Below are positions 52,146-64,000 of a stretch of DNA of 64,000 bases, one piece after another. A model generated the notes under the pieces. It worked only from the letters and a program-made list of their open reading frames with translations. It did not search any database and was not told where the DNA came from. The stretch comes from Spongiactinospora sp. TRM90649 (GTDB taxonomy: Bacteria > Actinomycetota > Actinomycetes > Streptosporangiales > Streptosporangiaceae): assembly GCF_029382225.1 (NCBI RefSeq), contig NZ_JARLTC010000011.1:186001-250000 (forward strand), read 5' to 3'. Within the stretch, counting starts at the first letter, position 1. The number at the start of each line of letters is the position of its first letter. Both the position numbers and the translations under genes were made by a program.

Positions 52146-53141
52146 TTACGCGTTTCCGGGGGACACCTGCCACTCGTGCCAGGTGTCGAGCGGGCGGAAT
52201 CCCATCAGGTCGTTGATCGCCAGCATGTGCGCGTTCGACGTGGCGTTCCAGGTGGTGAGCCGCCGCATCGCCGGTTGCTCGTCCAGCAGTGCCAGCGCGT
52301 TGGCCAGCTTGAGCGTCATCCCCAGGCGCCGCCCGCGGTGCGGGCGCAGCACCACGGTGTCCGCCTGCCTGCCCCAGCCGTCCGGGGTGCCGGGGTAATA
52401 CTTGATCGAGGTGTATCCCGCGACCTCTCCGGTGGCCCTGTGCCGGGCGATGATCTGCCGGCCGGTCAGCCCGGAGCCGGACTGTTCCCGCTCCGCCGCC
52501 CGTACCCGCTCGGCGTCCCACACCGAGTCCTCCATGTCGAGGTCGCCGATGGGCGCGTCGTTCATCCCCATGTACACGAGCGCGAGGTCGGCGTACAGGT
52601 GTTCGGGGGCGTCTCCCCGCCACACCTCCAGCTCGTAGTCCGCCGCGTGCTCCCGGGCCTCGGCCAGCATGGCCGCGAAGCGGTCGCGGTCGGCGGCTCG
52701 CAGGTCGAGCACCTGGCGCGTCTCGGTGGTGGCCGGGGTGAAGCCCCTCGCCCGGGCGAACGCCGATCCGGGTCCCTCCGACTCCGCCTCGGCGATGAGG
52801 ACCCTCCTGCCCTGCCCCGTGGCCCGCTCGGTGGCGTGCGCGAGCAGCGCCGAGCCCAGGCCTCGGCGGCGGGCCTCGGGGACGACCACCAGCAGGTCGA
52901 TCAGCGCGACGTGGGTGTTGTCCCTGGTGGGAAACCGGAGGGAGTAACCGCCGGTGACCCTCCCGTCGCGCACGTCGGCGTACGCCTCGGCCCGCTCGTA
53001 CCAGCCGGTGATCGACGCGGTGGTGAAATGGGACAGTGACATCGCCGGACCGGGGTCGTCGTTCCGGTGCGCCGCCAGGTAGGCGGCGTGGAACGCGGCG
53101 ACGAGCGGGTGGTCGGTGGCGGGCACCGGCAGGATCGGCAT
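52146..53141 (-). CDS. Tandem GNAT acetyltransferase (mycothiol-synthase-like)
   Basis: A 331-residue protein with two GNAT folds. The N-terminal one has the acetyl-CoA loop ARRRGLGSALLAHA. The C-terminal one has HRGRRLGMTLKLANALALL, the pattern R/QxxGxG/A split across strands. The arrangement matches MshD-type mycothiol acetyltransferases, although many paralogues have other substrates, so no symbol is given. The ATG at 53141 is taken rather than the TTG four codons upstream. Confidence 0.82.
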   Translation of the reverse strand: MPILPVPATDHPLVAAFHAAYLAAHRNDDPGPAMSLSHFTTASITGWYERAEAYADVRDGRVTGGYSLRFPTRDNTHVALIDLLVVVPEARRRGLGSALLAHATERATGQGRRVLIAEAESEGPGSAFARARGFTPATTETRQVLDLRAADRDRFAAMLAEAREHAADYELEVWRGDAPEHLYADLALVYMGMNDAPIGDLDMEDSVWDAERVRAAEREQSGSGLTGRQIIARHRATGEVAGYTSIKYYPGTPDGWGRQADTVVLRPHRGRRLGMTLKLANALALLDEQPAMRRLTTWNATSNAHMLAINDLMGFRPLDTWHEWQVSPGNA

Positions 53142-53214
53142 GCTCGCCAGCAAATACGATGGGCCCCCGGTGCGCGAGCCGATTTACCGCGATGTCACTG
53201 TCGGTGACCTCGGC

Positions 53215-53460
53215 CTACTGCTGGTACGACTCGATCTCGTCGACCGGGCGCGCCTCGGCGTCGGCGGGGTTCTCGCCGAACTCACGCCGGGCGCGACGCT
53301 GCCGCAGCAGGTCCCAGCACTGGTCGAGAGCGCGTTCCAGAGATACGATCCGGTCGTTCTCCTCGTGGGAGGACAGCTCGCCCGCGGCGAGGCGGGCTCG
53401 CAGGTCGTGCTCCTCGGCGATGAGCCCGTTGATCCGCGTCAGAATGTCGTCGTCTCGCAT
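53215..53460 (-). CDS. DUF2630 family protein
   Basis: An 81-residue helical protein: MRDDDILTRINGLIAEEHDL, EENDRIVSLERALDQCWDLLRQRRARR. This is the typical DUF2630 sequence found across actinobacteria. Function unknown. The amphipathic helices suggest a dimeric coiled coil. It is 73 nt upstream of the GNAT gene on the same strand. Confidence 0.88.
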   Translation of the reverse strand: MRDDDILTRINGLIAEEHDLRARLAAGELSSHEENDRIVSLERALDQCWDLLRQRRARREFGENPADAEARPVDEIESYQQ

Positions 53461-53609
53461 GGTCGTTTCCCCATTCCCTCACTCATCCAGGACTGTAGCC
53501 CCTGGTGCCCGTCGGCAACCTCTCCCGGCGTCGCTTGCGAATGAGAGCCACCGCAATGGGCAACCTTTGATACGCGGACGGTTATCGTTCGCCGACGAAG
53601 AGCGATGCC

Positions 53610-53882
53610 GTGAATCATCAGATGACGCACGTGACCACCACGTCCGAAGGCGCCGAGGTGTGGGCCTGCGCGGTGTGCGGGCGGCGGATCCGCCTGCGCT
53701 GGCCGCCGCACTACGAGCGGACCGTGCTCCACTCCGGCGATGAGTCGATCTGCCACCCGGGCGTCCACCTGGGCGTTCGCGGTCCGGGCGAGCGCGCCGG
53801 GCCGACGCACGACGAGCGCGCCTGGCTCAGGGAGCACGGCATCGAATGGGGAGACCCCTACGACATCTGCTACCCTCCATAA
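53610..53882 (+). CDS. Small putative zinc-binding protein
   Basis: A 90-residue protein with CAVCGRRIRLRWPPHYERTVL near the N-terminus (Cys/Cys pair and a following His) and a Cys at DSICHPGVH, which could complete a zinc site. The GTG at 53610 or an ATG 12 nt later may be the start. It ends one base before a leucine-rich leader peptide for leuA. Family not recognised. Confidence 0.65.
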   Translation: MNHQMTHVTTTSEGAEVWACAVCGRRIRLRWPPHYERTVLHSGDESICHPGVHLGVRGPGERAGPTHDERAWLREHGIEWGDPYDICYPP

Positions 53883-53883
53883 C

Positions 53884-53931
53884 GTGCTGCGTGGCCTGCT
53901 CCTTATGTGCCGCGGCGGGGGCCTTTCCTAG
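53884..53931 (+). CDS. Leucine-rich leader peptide upstream of leuA
   Basis: A 15-codon frame (GTG at 53884, stop TAG 53929-53931) reading VLRGLLLMCRGGGLS, with five Leu codons of 15, located 73 nt before leuA. A GGCC/GGCC pair (53921-53924 with 53931-53934) lies at its end. Leaders of this kind let translation speed at Leu codons control transcription of leuA. Known examples exist in actinobacteria. The exact hairpins need folding analysis. Confidence 0.7.
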   Translation: MLRGLLLMCRGGGLS

Positions 53932-53980
53932 GCCGGCTCCCTCGTCGCGGTGCCAGTCATGCGCGTCGGCCGCTTGTTGA

Positions 53981-55723
<1,743 letters not shown>

Positions 55724-55772
55724 CCGGAGGGGCGGGGGTACGGCAAGGCATCTCGCCCGCCGTACCCTCGCT

Positions 55773-56486
55773 TCATGCGTCCGCCGGGTAGGCGAACCCG
55801 ATGAACCGCCCCATGCAGGTCATGCTGTGCTCGAAGGCCGACCCCGGGTCGAGGATCGTGTTGGCGAACTGGCCGAACAGCTCCAGGCTGATCGCGCCGA
55901 ACAGGGCGGTCCAGGCCACCACCGCGCGGGCGACGACGTCGTCGGGCAGGCCGGGCATGACCCGGCGCAGCCGCTCGGCGTCGCCGGACCATGACGGCGC
56001 GTGCGGAGAGGGGAAGCCGGGGGCCGGATCGAGCACCCCGGACCGATGGGCGTCGGCCATGATGCCGCCGTAGACGACGACGTCGCGGATGGCGGGGCCG
56101 ATGGTGTCCTCCGGGGCCTGGTATCCGGGCACCGGCGAGCCGTACAGCAGGGCGTACTCGTGCGGGTGGGCCAGCGCCCACTCGCGCAGCGTGCGGCAGA
56201 CGGTGAGCCACCGGCCGCCGTGGTCTACGGGTGGACAGGCCCGGTCGGCGGCCTCGACCGCGTCGCCGATGGCGTTGTAGCCGTCGATGATCAGCGCGGT
56301 CAGCAGGTCGTCGCGGCTCGGGAAATAGCGGTAGATGGCAGAAGAGACCATCCCCATCTCCCTGGCGACCGCGCGCAGGGAGAGCCCGGCGGCGCCCTCC
56401 GTGGCGAGCTGCCTGCGTGCGATGTCGGTGATTTCCCTGGTCAGCTCGGCGCGGACTCGTTCCCGCGCGGTACGGCCCGCGTTCAT
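55773..56486 (-). CDS. TetR-family transcriptional regulator
   Basis: A 237-residue regulator with an N-terminal HTH (TEGAAGLSLRAVAREMGMVS, SAIYRYFPSRDDLL) and a C-terminal domain of the TetR_C type (ALLYGSPVPGY). It is divergent from an NAD-dependent epimerase gene. Two palindromic operators sit between them, so it probably represses both. The inducer is unknown. Confidence 0.92.
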   Translation of the reverse strand: MNAGRTARERVRAELTREITDIARRQLATEGAAGLSLRAVAREMGMVSSAIYRYFPSRDDLLTALIIDGYNAIGDAVEAADRACPPVDHGGRWLTVCRTLREWALAHPHEYALLYGSPVPGYQAPEDTIGPAIRDVVVYGGIMADAHRSGVLDPAPGFPSPHAPSWSGDAERLRRVMPGLPDDVVARAVVAWTALFGAISLELFGQFANTILDPGSAFEHSMTCMGRFIGFAYPADA

Positions 56487-56519
56487 GGCACCACCTTAAC
56501 AGAGCACCGGAAGCAGGCG

Positions 56520-56532
56520 AGAGCACTGCTCT
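56520..56532. promoter_or_regulatory. TetR operator 1 (AGAGCA-C-TGCTCT)
   Basis: A perfect palindrome of two 6-nt arms around one base. Together with 56554-56566 it brackets the likely epimerase promoter: TTGACA at 56532-56537 and GAGCAT 17 nt later. Confidence 0.75.
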
Positions 56533-56553
56533 TGACAGAGTCGCGCCATTCGG

Positions 56554-56566
56554 AGAGCATTGCTCT
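56554..56566. promoter_or_regulatory. TetR operator 2 (AGAGCA-T-TGCTCT)
   Basis: The same palindrome with T in the centre, extended to 15 bp by G/C on each side (56553-56567). Its centre is 34 nt from operator 1, and it overlaps the putative -10 box, so binding would block the epimerase promoter. Confidence 0.78.
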
Positions 56567-56602
56567 CGAAACAGTCTGCTGATCCCAGAGGGGCGGGTCA
56601 TC

Positions 56603-57550
56603 ATGAGCCAGCACGTGGTCGTCGGAGCGGGTCAGGTCGGGACGGAGGTCGCCCGGCGGCTGGCCGGGCTCGGCCACGAGGTCACGGTGGTGAGCAGGTC
56701 CGGCTCCGGCCCCGTCCTGCCGAACGTGCGGCGGGTCGCCGCCGACGCCGGTGACCGGAGTGCCCTGACCTCGATCGCCACCGGCGCCGACGTCATCTAC
56801 AACTGCGTCAACCCGGCGTACCACCGCTGGATGACCGACTGGCCGCCCATCGCCGCTTCGCTGCTCGCCACGGCCGAGGCCACCGGCGCCGGGTACGTCA
56901 TACTCGGCAACCTCTACATCTACGGCATGTCCAACGGGCCGCTGACCGAGGCCACCCCGCTGCGTCCCACCAGCGAGAAGGCCCGCGTCAGGATCCGCAT
57001 GTGGGAGGAGGCGCTGGCGGCGCACCGGGCCGGCCGGATCAGGGCCACGGAGGTGCGCGGCTCCGACTACTTCGGCCCCGGCGCCCTGGACCAGTCGCAT
57101 CTGGGCGAGCGGTTCATGCCCAGGCTGCTGGCCGGGAAGGCGCCGCGCCACATCGGCGACGTCGACCAGCCGCACAGCTGGACCTACATCCCCGACGTGG
57201 CCACCGCTCTCGTGACGGCGGGCACCGACGACCGCTCCTGGGGGAGGGCCTGGCACATCCCCACCGCCGGGCCGCAGAGCTACCGCCGGATGGCCGAGCT
57301 GACCGCCGAGGTGGCCGGGGTCGCCATGCCCGGCGTGAGCGCCTACCCCGCGTGGGTCGTGGACGCCCTCGGCCTGGTCGTGCCGATGCTGGGCGAGATC
57401 AAGCACGTCCGCTACCAGTTCGACCGGCCGTTCGAGATGGACTCCACCGGCTTCCAGAAGACGTTCGGGATCGCCCCGACCCCGCTCGGGGAGGCGCTGT
57501 CGGACACCGTCGCGTGGTGGCGGGAGCGCCTGGCCTCGGTCGCGGCGTAG
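56603..57550 (+). CDS. NAD-dependent epimerase/dehydratase family protein
   Basis: A 315-residue extended SDR with the NAD(P)-binding motif GAGQVG (8-13) and the strand NLYIYGM, but it lacks a clear YxxxK catalytic pair (GNLYIYGMSN is the nearest). It may bind NAD or act on small molecules. The gene is probably regulated by the divergent TetR repressor. Its last 139 nt overlap, on the opposite strand, the 3' end of the protease gene. Confidence 0.85.
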   Translation: MSQHVVVGAGQVGTEVARRLAGLGHEVTVVSRSGSGPVLPNVRRVAADAGDRSALTSIATGADVIYNCVNPAYHRWMTDWPPIAASLLATAEATGAGYVILGNLYIYGMSNGPLTEATPLRPTSEKARVRIRMWEEALAAHRAGRIRATEVRGSDYFGPGALDQSHLGERFMPRLLAGKAPRHIGDVDQPHSWTYIPDVATALVTAGTDDRSWGRAWHIPTAGPQSYRRMAELTAEVAGVAMPGVSAYPAWVVDALGLVVPMLGEIKHVRYQFDRPFEMDSTGFQKTFGIAPTPLGEALSDTVAWWRERLASVAA

Positions 57551-58413
57551 GAGTCCATGGTCCGTCCGGCCGAGGCCAGCAGGCCGTCCAGCCGCTGGCG
57601 GGTCAGCCGGGCGATCAGCGAGAAGCCGTCCCTCTCCTGGTAGGGGGAGGACGAGGTGGCCACCCCCACGACCGCGTCGCCGCGCACGGCGGGGCCGCCG
57701 CTGTGGCCGTCCACGATCTGGCAGTTGCGGGTGACCAGCATGCCGGGGCCCGGGGTCTTCGCGTCGGCGGAACCGCCCGAGCAGCGGTACATGTCATCGC
57801 CCGGATATCCCAGGTCGGACGGGTACCCCAGCAGGCTGAGCCGCCGCATCGGGGCCTCGCCCCGATGCGTGACCACCGGGCGCAGCCCGGGGCCGGTGAC
57901 GTCCTCCAGCCGCCGGCCGTGGGCGTCCGGCTCCACCCCCACCACCCCGACGTCGTGCGGGATGGTGCCGATGGAGTAGGAGTGGGTGCGCCACGGCTTC
58001 GTCACCCACGTGCGGGCGGCCCTCCAGACCCCGAGCGGGGTGTCGTCCGTTCCCGCGCTGTTGTACGCGGGGACGAACACGACCCGGTCGTACCAGCGCC
58101 GCGCCCGGCCGTCGTTGTCGAACAGGCAGTGCGCGGCGGTGAGCACCAGGCTGCGGCTGTGCGAATGGACCACCGCGGCCCCGCACCGGCGCTCCACGCC
58201 GGTCAGCGGGTCATGGCTGACCAGCAGCCCGGTCACCCGCTGCGCCCCCGGCCCGGTGTACGGCCGGGCGACCGGCGCGTAGCCGAACCGGTCGCCGCCC
58301 GGCGTGACCACCAGCCTGCGCGGTACCTCCCGGGGCACGGCGTGCCCGGGAGGCGCGCAGAGGACAAGAACCGAAACGAGCGCGAGCGCTACCGAACCCA
58401 GCCGCGTGATCAC
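57412..58413 (-). CDS. Secreted trypsin-like serine protease
   Basis: A 333-residue secreted protein: signal peptide about 1-25 (LALVSVLVLCAPPGHA), then trypsin-type motifs LTAAHC (His95), PHDVGV (Asp154) and DGHSGGP (Ser238). Length to the end of the protease fold is about 287. The final about 45 residues have no protease character and lie antisense to the epimerase gene, so this extension may come from loss of an earlier stop codon. GTG at 58413 with GGAG four bases upstream. Confidence 0.86.
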   Translation of the reverse strand: MITRLGSVALALVSVLVLCAPPGHAVPREVPRRLVVTPGGDRFGYAPVARPYTGPGAQRVTGLLVSHDPLTGVERRCGAAVVHSHSRSLVLTAAHCLFDNDGRARRWYDRVVFVPAYNSAGTDDTPLGVWRAARTWVTKPWRTHSYSIGTIPHDVGVVGVEPDAHGRRLEDVTGPGLRPVVTHRGEAPMRRLSLLGYPSDLGYPGDDMYRCSGGSADAKTPGPGMLVTRNCQIVDGHSGGPAVRGDAVVGVATSSSPYQERDGFSLIARLTRQRLDGLLASAGRTMDSYAATEARRSRHHATVSDSASPSGVGAIPNVFWKPVESISNGRSNW

Positions 58414-58475
58414 ACATCTCCGGTTACCCTGCGTGACCGGCGGTAAATCCGTACGTCCGGTAAAACCCCCCTCTG

Positions 58476-59756
<1,281 letters not shown>

Positions 59757-59777
59757 GAAGACCTCCGGAAGGGCGGG

Positions 59778-59834
59778 GCGCCGTTGCCCCGCTCGACTGT
59801 GTTGTGGATCGACCGCGGAGCGCCGTTGCCCCGC
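59778..59834. repeat. Direct repeat of 15 nt upstream of glutamate dehydrogenase
   Basis: GCGCCGTTGCCCCGC occurs at 59778-59792 and again at 59820-59834 (period 42). It lies between the start codon and the likely promoter of the dehydrogenase gene. Confidence 0.7.
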
Positions 59835-59955
59835 CACCGACCTCTTCATCTTGATCCAACCCCGTGATCGTGACCAGCGGAACGTGCCAATGTGGCAGGC
59901 TTCGACAGAGGAATGTGCCGTTGTGTGGTAACAGTGTCGCAACAGGGGGAATGCG

Positions 59956-61501
59956 GTGACCGAGCTGCTGGTCGGGCCGATGCTCCGATACGTGGACACC
60001 ACCAGCGCGAGCGTCTGGGTGGAGACGGCGGCCCCCGGCCGCGTCGCGGTGGAGGCCGGCGGGGTGCGGGTGGAGAGCGCCACCTTCACCGTGCACGGTC
60101 ACCACTTCGCGCTCTGCGACCTGGTGTGGCCCGAGCCGCCGGAGGGCGGCGTGCCGTACACGGTGGAGGTGGACGGCGAGCGGGTCTGGCCCCCGGAGGG
60201 CGGGCCGCCCAGCCGGATCCGGCTGCTCCCGGCGTCCGGCCCGCGCGAGGTGCTCTTCGGTTCGTGCCGCACCAGCGTGCCGCACGACGCCGCGCACAAC
60301 CTCTCCCACGGAGTGGACATGCTGCGCGAGTACGGCAGGCGCCTGCGCGACGCCCCCGACGCCGAATGGCCCGGCCTGCTGCTCCTCCTCGGCGACCAGG
60401 TCTACGCCGACGCCCCCGGCGGCGCCGTGCTCGACGCCATCCGCGCCCGCAGGGGCGGCGAGGAGCCGGTGGACGAGATCGCCGACTTCGAGGAGTACGC
60501 CGAGCTATACCGCCAGGCGTGGTCCGAGCCGGAGATCCGGTGGCTGCTGGCCACTCTCCCGACTGCGATGATCTTCGACGACCACGACCTGCGCGACGAC
60601 TGGAACACCTCCGCCGCCTGGCGCGAGCGGATGAGCGAGCTGCCCTGGTGGCGGCGCAGGCTGGTGGCCGGGCTCGGGGCCTACTGGGTGTACCAGCACC
60701 TGGGCAACCTGTCGCCGGGGGAGCGGGCCGCCGACCCGCTGCTGAACGAGCTGCGCGGGCACGAGGGCGACGGCGGCGCGCTGCTGGACGCCTTCGCCGA
60801 ACGCGCCGACCGGGAGCCGGACGCCACCCGCTGGAGCTATGCCCGCGACCTCGGCGACACCCGCCTGATCATGCTCGACACCCGCTGCGCCCGGCGGCTC
60901 ACCCCCGGCGACCGCCGGATGATCGACGATGTGGAGTGGGCCTGGTTCGCCGGGCAGATGGACGCCGACGCCCGGCACATCGTGATCGGGTCGTCCATCC
61001 CGGTCCTGCTGCCGTCGGGGATCCACCACGCGGAGAGCTGGAACGAGGCGCTGTGCGACGGCGCGTGGGGGCCGCGCGTGGCCCGCTGGTCCGAGCGGCT
61101 GCGGCAGGCGGTGGACCTGGAGCACTGGGCCGCCTTCCGCCGTTCGTTCGCGGGCGTCTGCCGCTCGATGGCCGCCGCCCGGGGCACGGTGATCGTGCTG
61201 TCCGGCGACGTGCACTACTCGTACCTGGCCAAGGCACGCGGGCTGCCGATCTACCAGCTCGTCTGTTCGCCGATCCGCAACCCGCTCAGTCCGGTGCTGC
61301 GGCTGGCCAACGTGGTCGCCTCGGTCTGGCTCGCCGGTCTGGTGGGCGGGCTGCTGGCCCGGCTGGCGGGGGTGCCGCGCCCGCCGTTCCGGTGGCGGTT
61401 ACGCGAGGGGCCGTGGTTCTCCAACGCGGTGGCCACGCTCACCCTCGGCGAGGTGGCCACCGTGCGCTGGGACGGCCCAGGCCGGACCGCGCGCCTGTCG
61501 C

Positions 61502-61518
<17 letters not shown>
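59956..61518 (+). CDS. Alkaline phosphatase D (PhoD)-like metallophosphoesterase
   Basis: A 520-residue protein: an N-terminal immunoglobulin-like PhoD domain, then the metallophosphoesterase with FGSCRTS, LGDQVYAD, MIFDDHDLRDDW and LSGDVHYSY (metal-binding Asp/His). No signal peptide is seen, unlike most secreted PhoD enzymes, so a cytoplasmic location is likely. GTG at 59956. Its 3' end overlaps the rocD gene by 17 nt on the opposite strand. Confidence 0.9.
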
Positions 61519-62727
<1,209 letters not shown>

Positions 62728-62731
<4 letters not shown>

Positions 62732-63531
62732 TTGCGGATCTCCAGGGTGCAGCACTTGGGGCCGCCGCCCGCCTTGCGCAACTCCGACATCTCCACGGGG
62801 ATCACTTCGTATCCCCGCCGCTTCAGGTCGAGTTGCAGGTCGGCGGCCGCACAGTTGATGATCACATTCTTCCCGTCGCTGACCGCGTTAAGTCCGAAGG
62901 CGGCGGCGTCGGCCGGCGAGGCGACCACGGCGTCGGGGAACATGCGCCGCAGCACCGCCTGGCTGCCTGGCGAGAACGCCTGCGGCAGGTAGGCGATGTC
63001 GCGCCCGTCGAGCGTGAACAGGGCGGTGTCGAGGTGGTAGTAGCGCGGATCGATGAGCCGCAGCGTGACGACGGGGCGGCCGAAGAACTCCTGGACCTCC
63101 CGGTGCGCCGCCACGTCGGTGCGGAAGCCGGTGCCGGCCAGCACGAAGTCGTCCAGGACGATCAGGTCGCCCTCGCCCTCGTTGGTGCAGGACGGGACCT
63201 TGACGTCGGTGAACCCGTTGTCGATGAACCAGCGCAGGTAGGCGGTGGCCTCGCCGGCGCGCTCGGCGTGGGCGAAGCGGGCGCCGTACACCCGGCCGTC
63301 CACGACCAGCGCCCCGTTGGCGGCGAAGACCATGTCGGGCAGGCCGCCGACCGGCTCGATCACGCTGACCGTGTGGCCGAGCTCCTGGTAGGTGGATCGA
63401 AGCGCCTCCCACTGGCGCAGGGCCAGGTCGCGGTCGGCGCCCGCCGTGGGATCCATCCACGGATTTATCCGATACTCCACCGCAAAGTAGTCGGGTCGGC
63501 ACATCAGGTAATGCCGTGCTGGCATGCTCAT
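62728..63531 (-). CDS. Dimethylarginine dimethylaminohydrolase-like (arginine-handling) protein
   Basis: A 267-residue amidinotransferase-fold enzyme. It has the pattern FxxNP/YRINPWMD near the start, EGEGDLIVLDDFVLAG, catalytic His166 in RYYHLDTAL and a Cys near the C-terminus (GGPKCCTLEI, Cys260/261). DDAH releases citrulline from methylarginine. Paired with ornithine aminotransferase the substrate may rather be arginine or an analogue. Start ATG at 63531 with GGAG seven bases before. Confidence 0.87.
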
Positions 63532-63631
63532 CAAGATGCTCCATGGGAAGGCGGGACCCGGCCCGGACGCGATCGGCGGGCGGCACCCTCAGCATAGGAA
63601 CGCGTGTTTGGGCAGGCCAAGCGCGCTGTGT

Positions 63632-63645
63632 TGCGCGTAGGCGCA
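63632..63645. promoter_or_regulatory. Inverted repeat between Lrp-type gene and arginine genes
   Basis: TGCGC (63632-63636), GTAG, GCGCA (63641-63645). Such small palindromes in the spacer between an Lrp-type gene and its target are often regulator sites. Direct evidence is lacking. Confidence 0.35.
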
Positions 63646-63660
63646 CATCGGTTGCGTTGT

Positions 63661-64000
63661 TCAGCCGATCAGCGGCGATCCGTTGACCAGCCTGGTGAGC
63701 ACCACCGCGCTCTTGGTGCGGACGACGAACGGCTCGGCGGCGATCCGCTCGATGACCTGCTCGACGTGACGCATGTCGGTGGCCCTGATGTGCAGCAGCG
63801 CGTCGGCCTCGCCGGTCACCGTGCAGGCGGAGACCACCTCGGGATGGCGTCCGACGGCCATGCCGATCTCGGCGGGCGAGGTCTTGCCCCGGCAGAACAG
63901 CTCGACGTACGCCTCGGTTGTCCACCCCAGGGCGCGCGGCTCGACGCGCGCGGAGAAGCCGGTTATCGCGCCGCTGCCGCGCAGCCGATCGACCCGCCGT
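63661..64000 (-). CDS. Lrp/AsnC-family transcriptional regulator (5' part cut by window edge)
   Basis: The visible C-terminal 112 residues include the ligand-binding RAM/AsnC_trans_reg domain (AYVELFCRGKTSP, EVVSACTVTGEADALLHIRA, VEQVIERIAAEPFVVRTKSAVVLTRLV). The N-terminal helix-turn-helix lies outside the window. It is upstream of the DDAH-like and rocD genes on the same strand, 129 nt away, so it probably senses an amino acid and controls them. Confidence 0.88.
   Translation of the reverse strand, partial: RRVDRLRGSGAITGFSARVEPRALGWTTEAYVELFCRGKTSPAEIGMAVGRHPEVVSACTVTGEADALLHIRATDMRHVEQVIERIAAEPFVVRTKSAVVLTRLVNGSPLIG

Overview
The window is GC-rich, GTG-start-rich actinobacterial chromosome, most likely from a Streptosporangiales relative (Nonomuraea/Streptosporangium type). 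This is inferred from gene content and order, codon bias, mycothiol-synthase-like tandem GNAT proteins, SigE-type sigma factors and secreted hydrolases with chitin-binding domains. No rRNA, tRNA, CRISPR array, intact transposon or replication origin was found.

Region 1 (1-38150) is the conserved housekeeping block comEC - holA - rpsT - lepA - hemW - hrcA - dnaJ - rsmE - HIT - phoH - ybeY - corC-like - cdd-like - era. It is interrupted by accessory genes: a penicillin-binding-type serine hydrolase and a decayed copy of it, a four-gene FtsX-type ABC exporter operon (4526-12184, minus), a putative GH18-like protein, an alpha/beta hydrolase, a MOSC protein, a secreted GH18 chitinase, a zinc-ribbon membrane protein, a two-domain SRPBCC protein, and an overlapping pair (22405-24809) whose two proteins share a glycine-rich tag. 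hrcA is preceded by a clear CIRCE operator. The SigE-type sigma factor and its membrane partner overlap by 4 nt.

Region 2 (38150-54000) is an accessory island between era and leuA. It holds a secreted nuclease, a compact ATP-grasp RiPP (graspetide-type) cluster (precursor 42301, ATP-grasp 42518, PpiC-like maturation protein 43501, and the relic of an ABC exporter at about 44535-44690), an I36-type protease inhibitor, a helix-turn-helix membrane protein, a SLOG-like protein, a solute-binding-like/membrane protein pair, and a divergent pair of secreted enzymes (intradiol dioxygenase and S1 protease) that carry nearly identical C-terminal chitin-binding modules.

Region 3 (54000-64000) starts with leuA, preceded by a leucine-rich leader peptide. 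It continues with a TetR regulator divergent from an NAD-dependent epimerase over two palindromic operators, a secreted trypsin-like protease, glutamate dehydrogenase, a PhoD-like phosphatase, and an arginine/ornithine catabolic set (Lrp regulator, DDAH-like hydrolase, ornithine aminotransferase) read on the minus strand.

The strongest candidates for undescribed biology are the graspetide-type cluster with a cysteine-containing core, and the overlapping gene pair sharing the ISGGNVxGPxAxG tag. Secondary leads are a 19-nt inverted-repeat motif found at two distant sites, the leuA leader, and a recurrent pattern of short tandem repeats next to stop codons.
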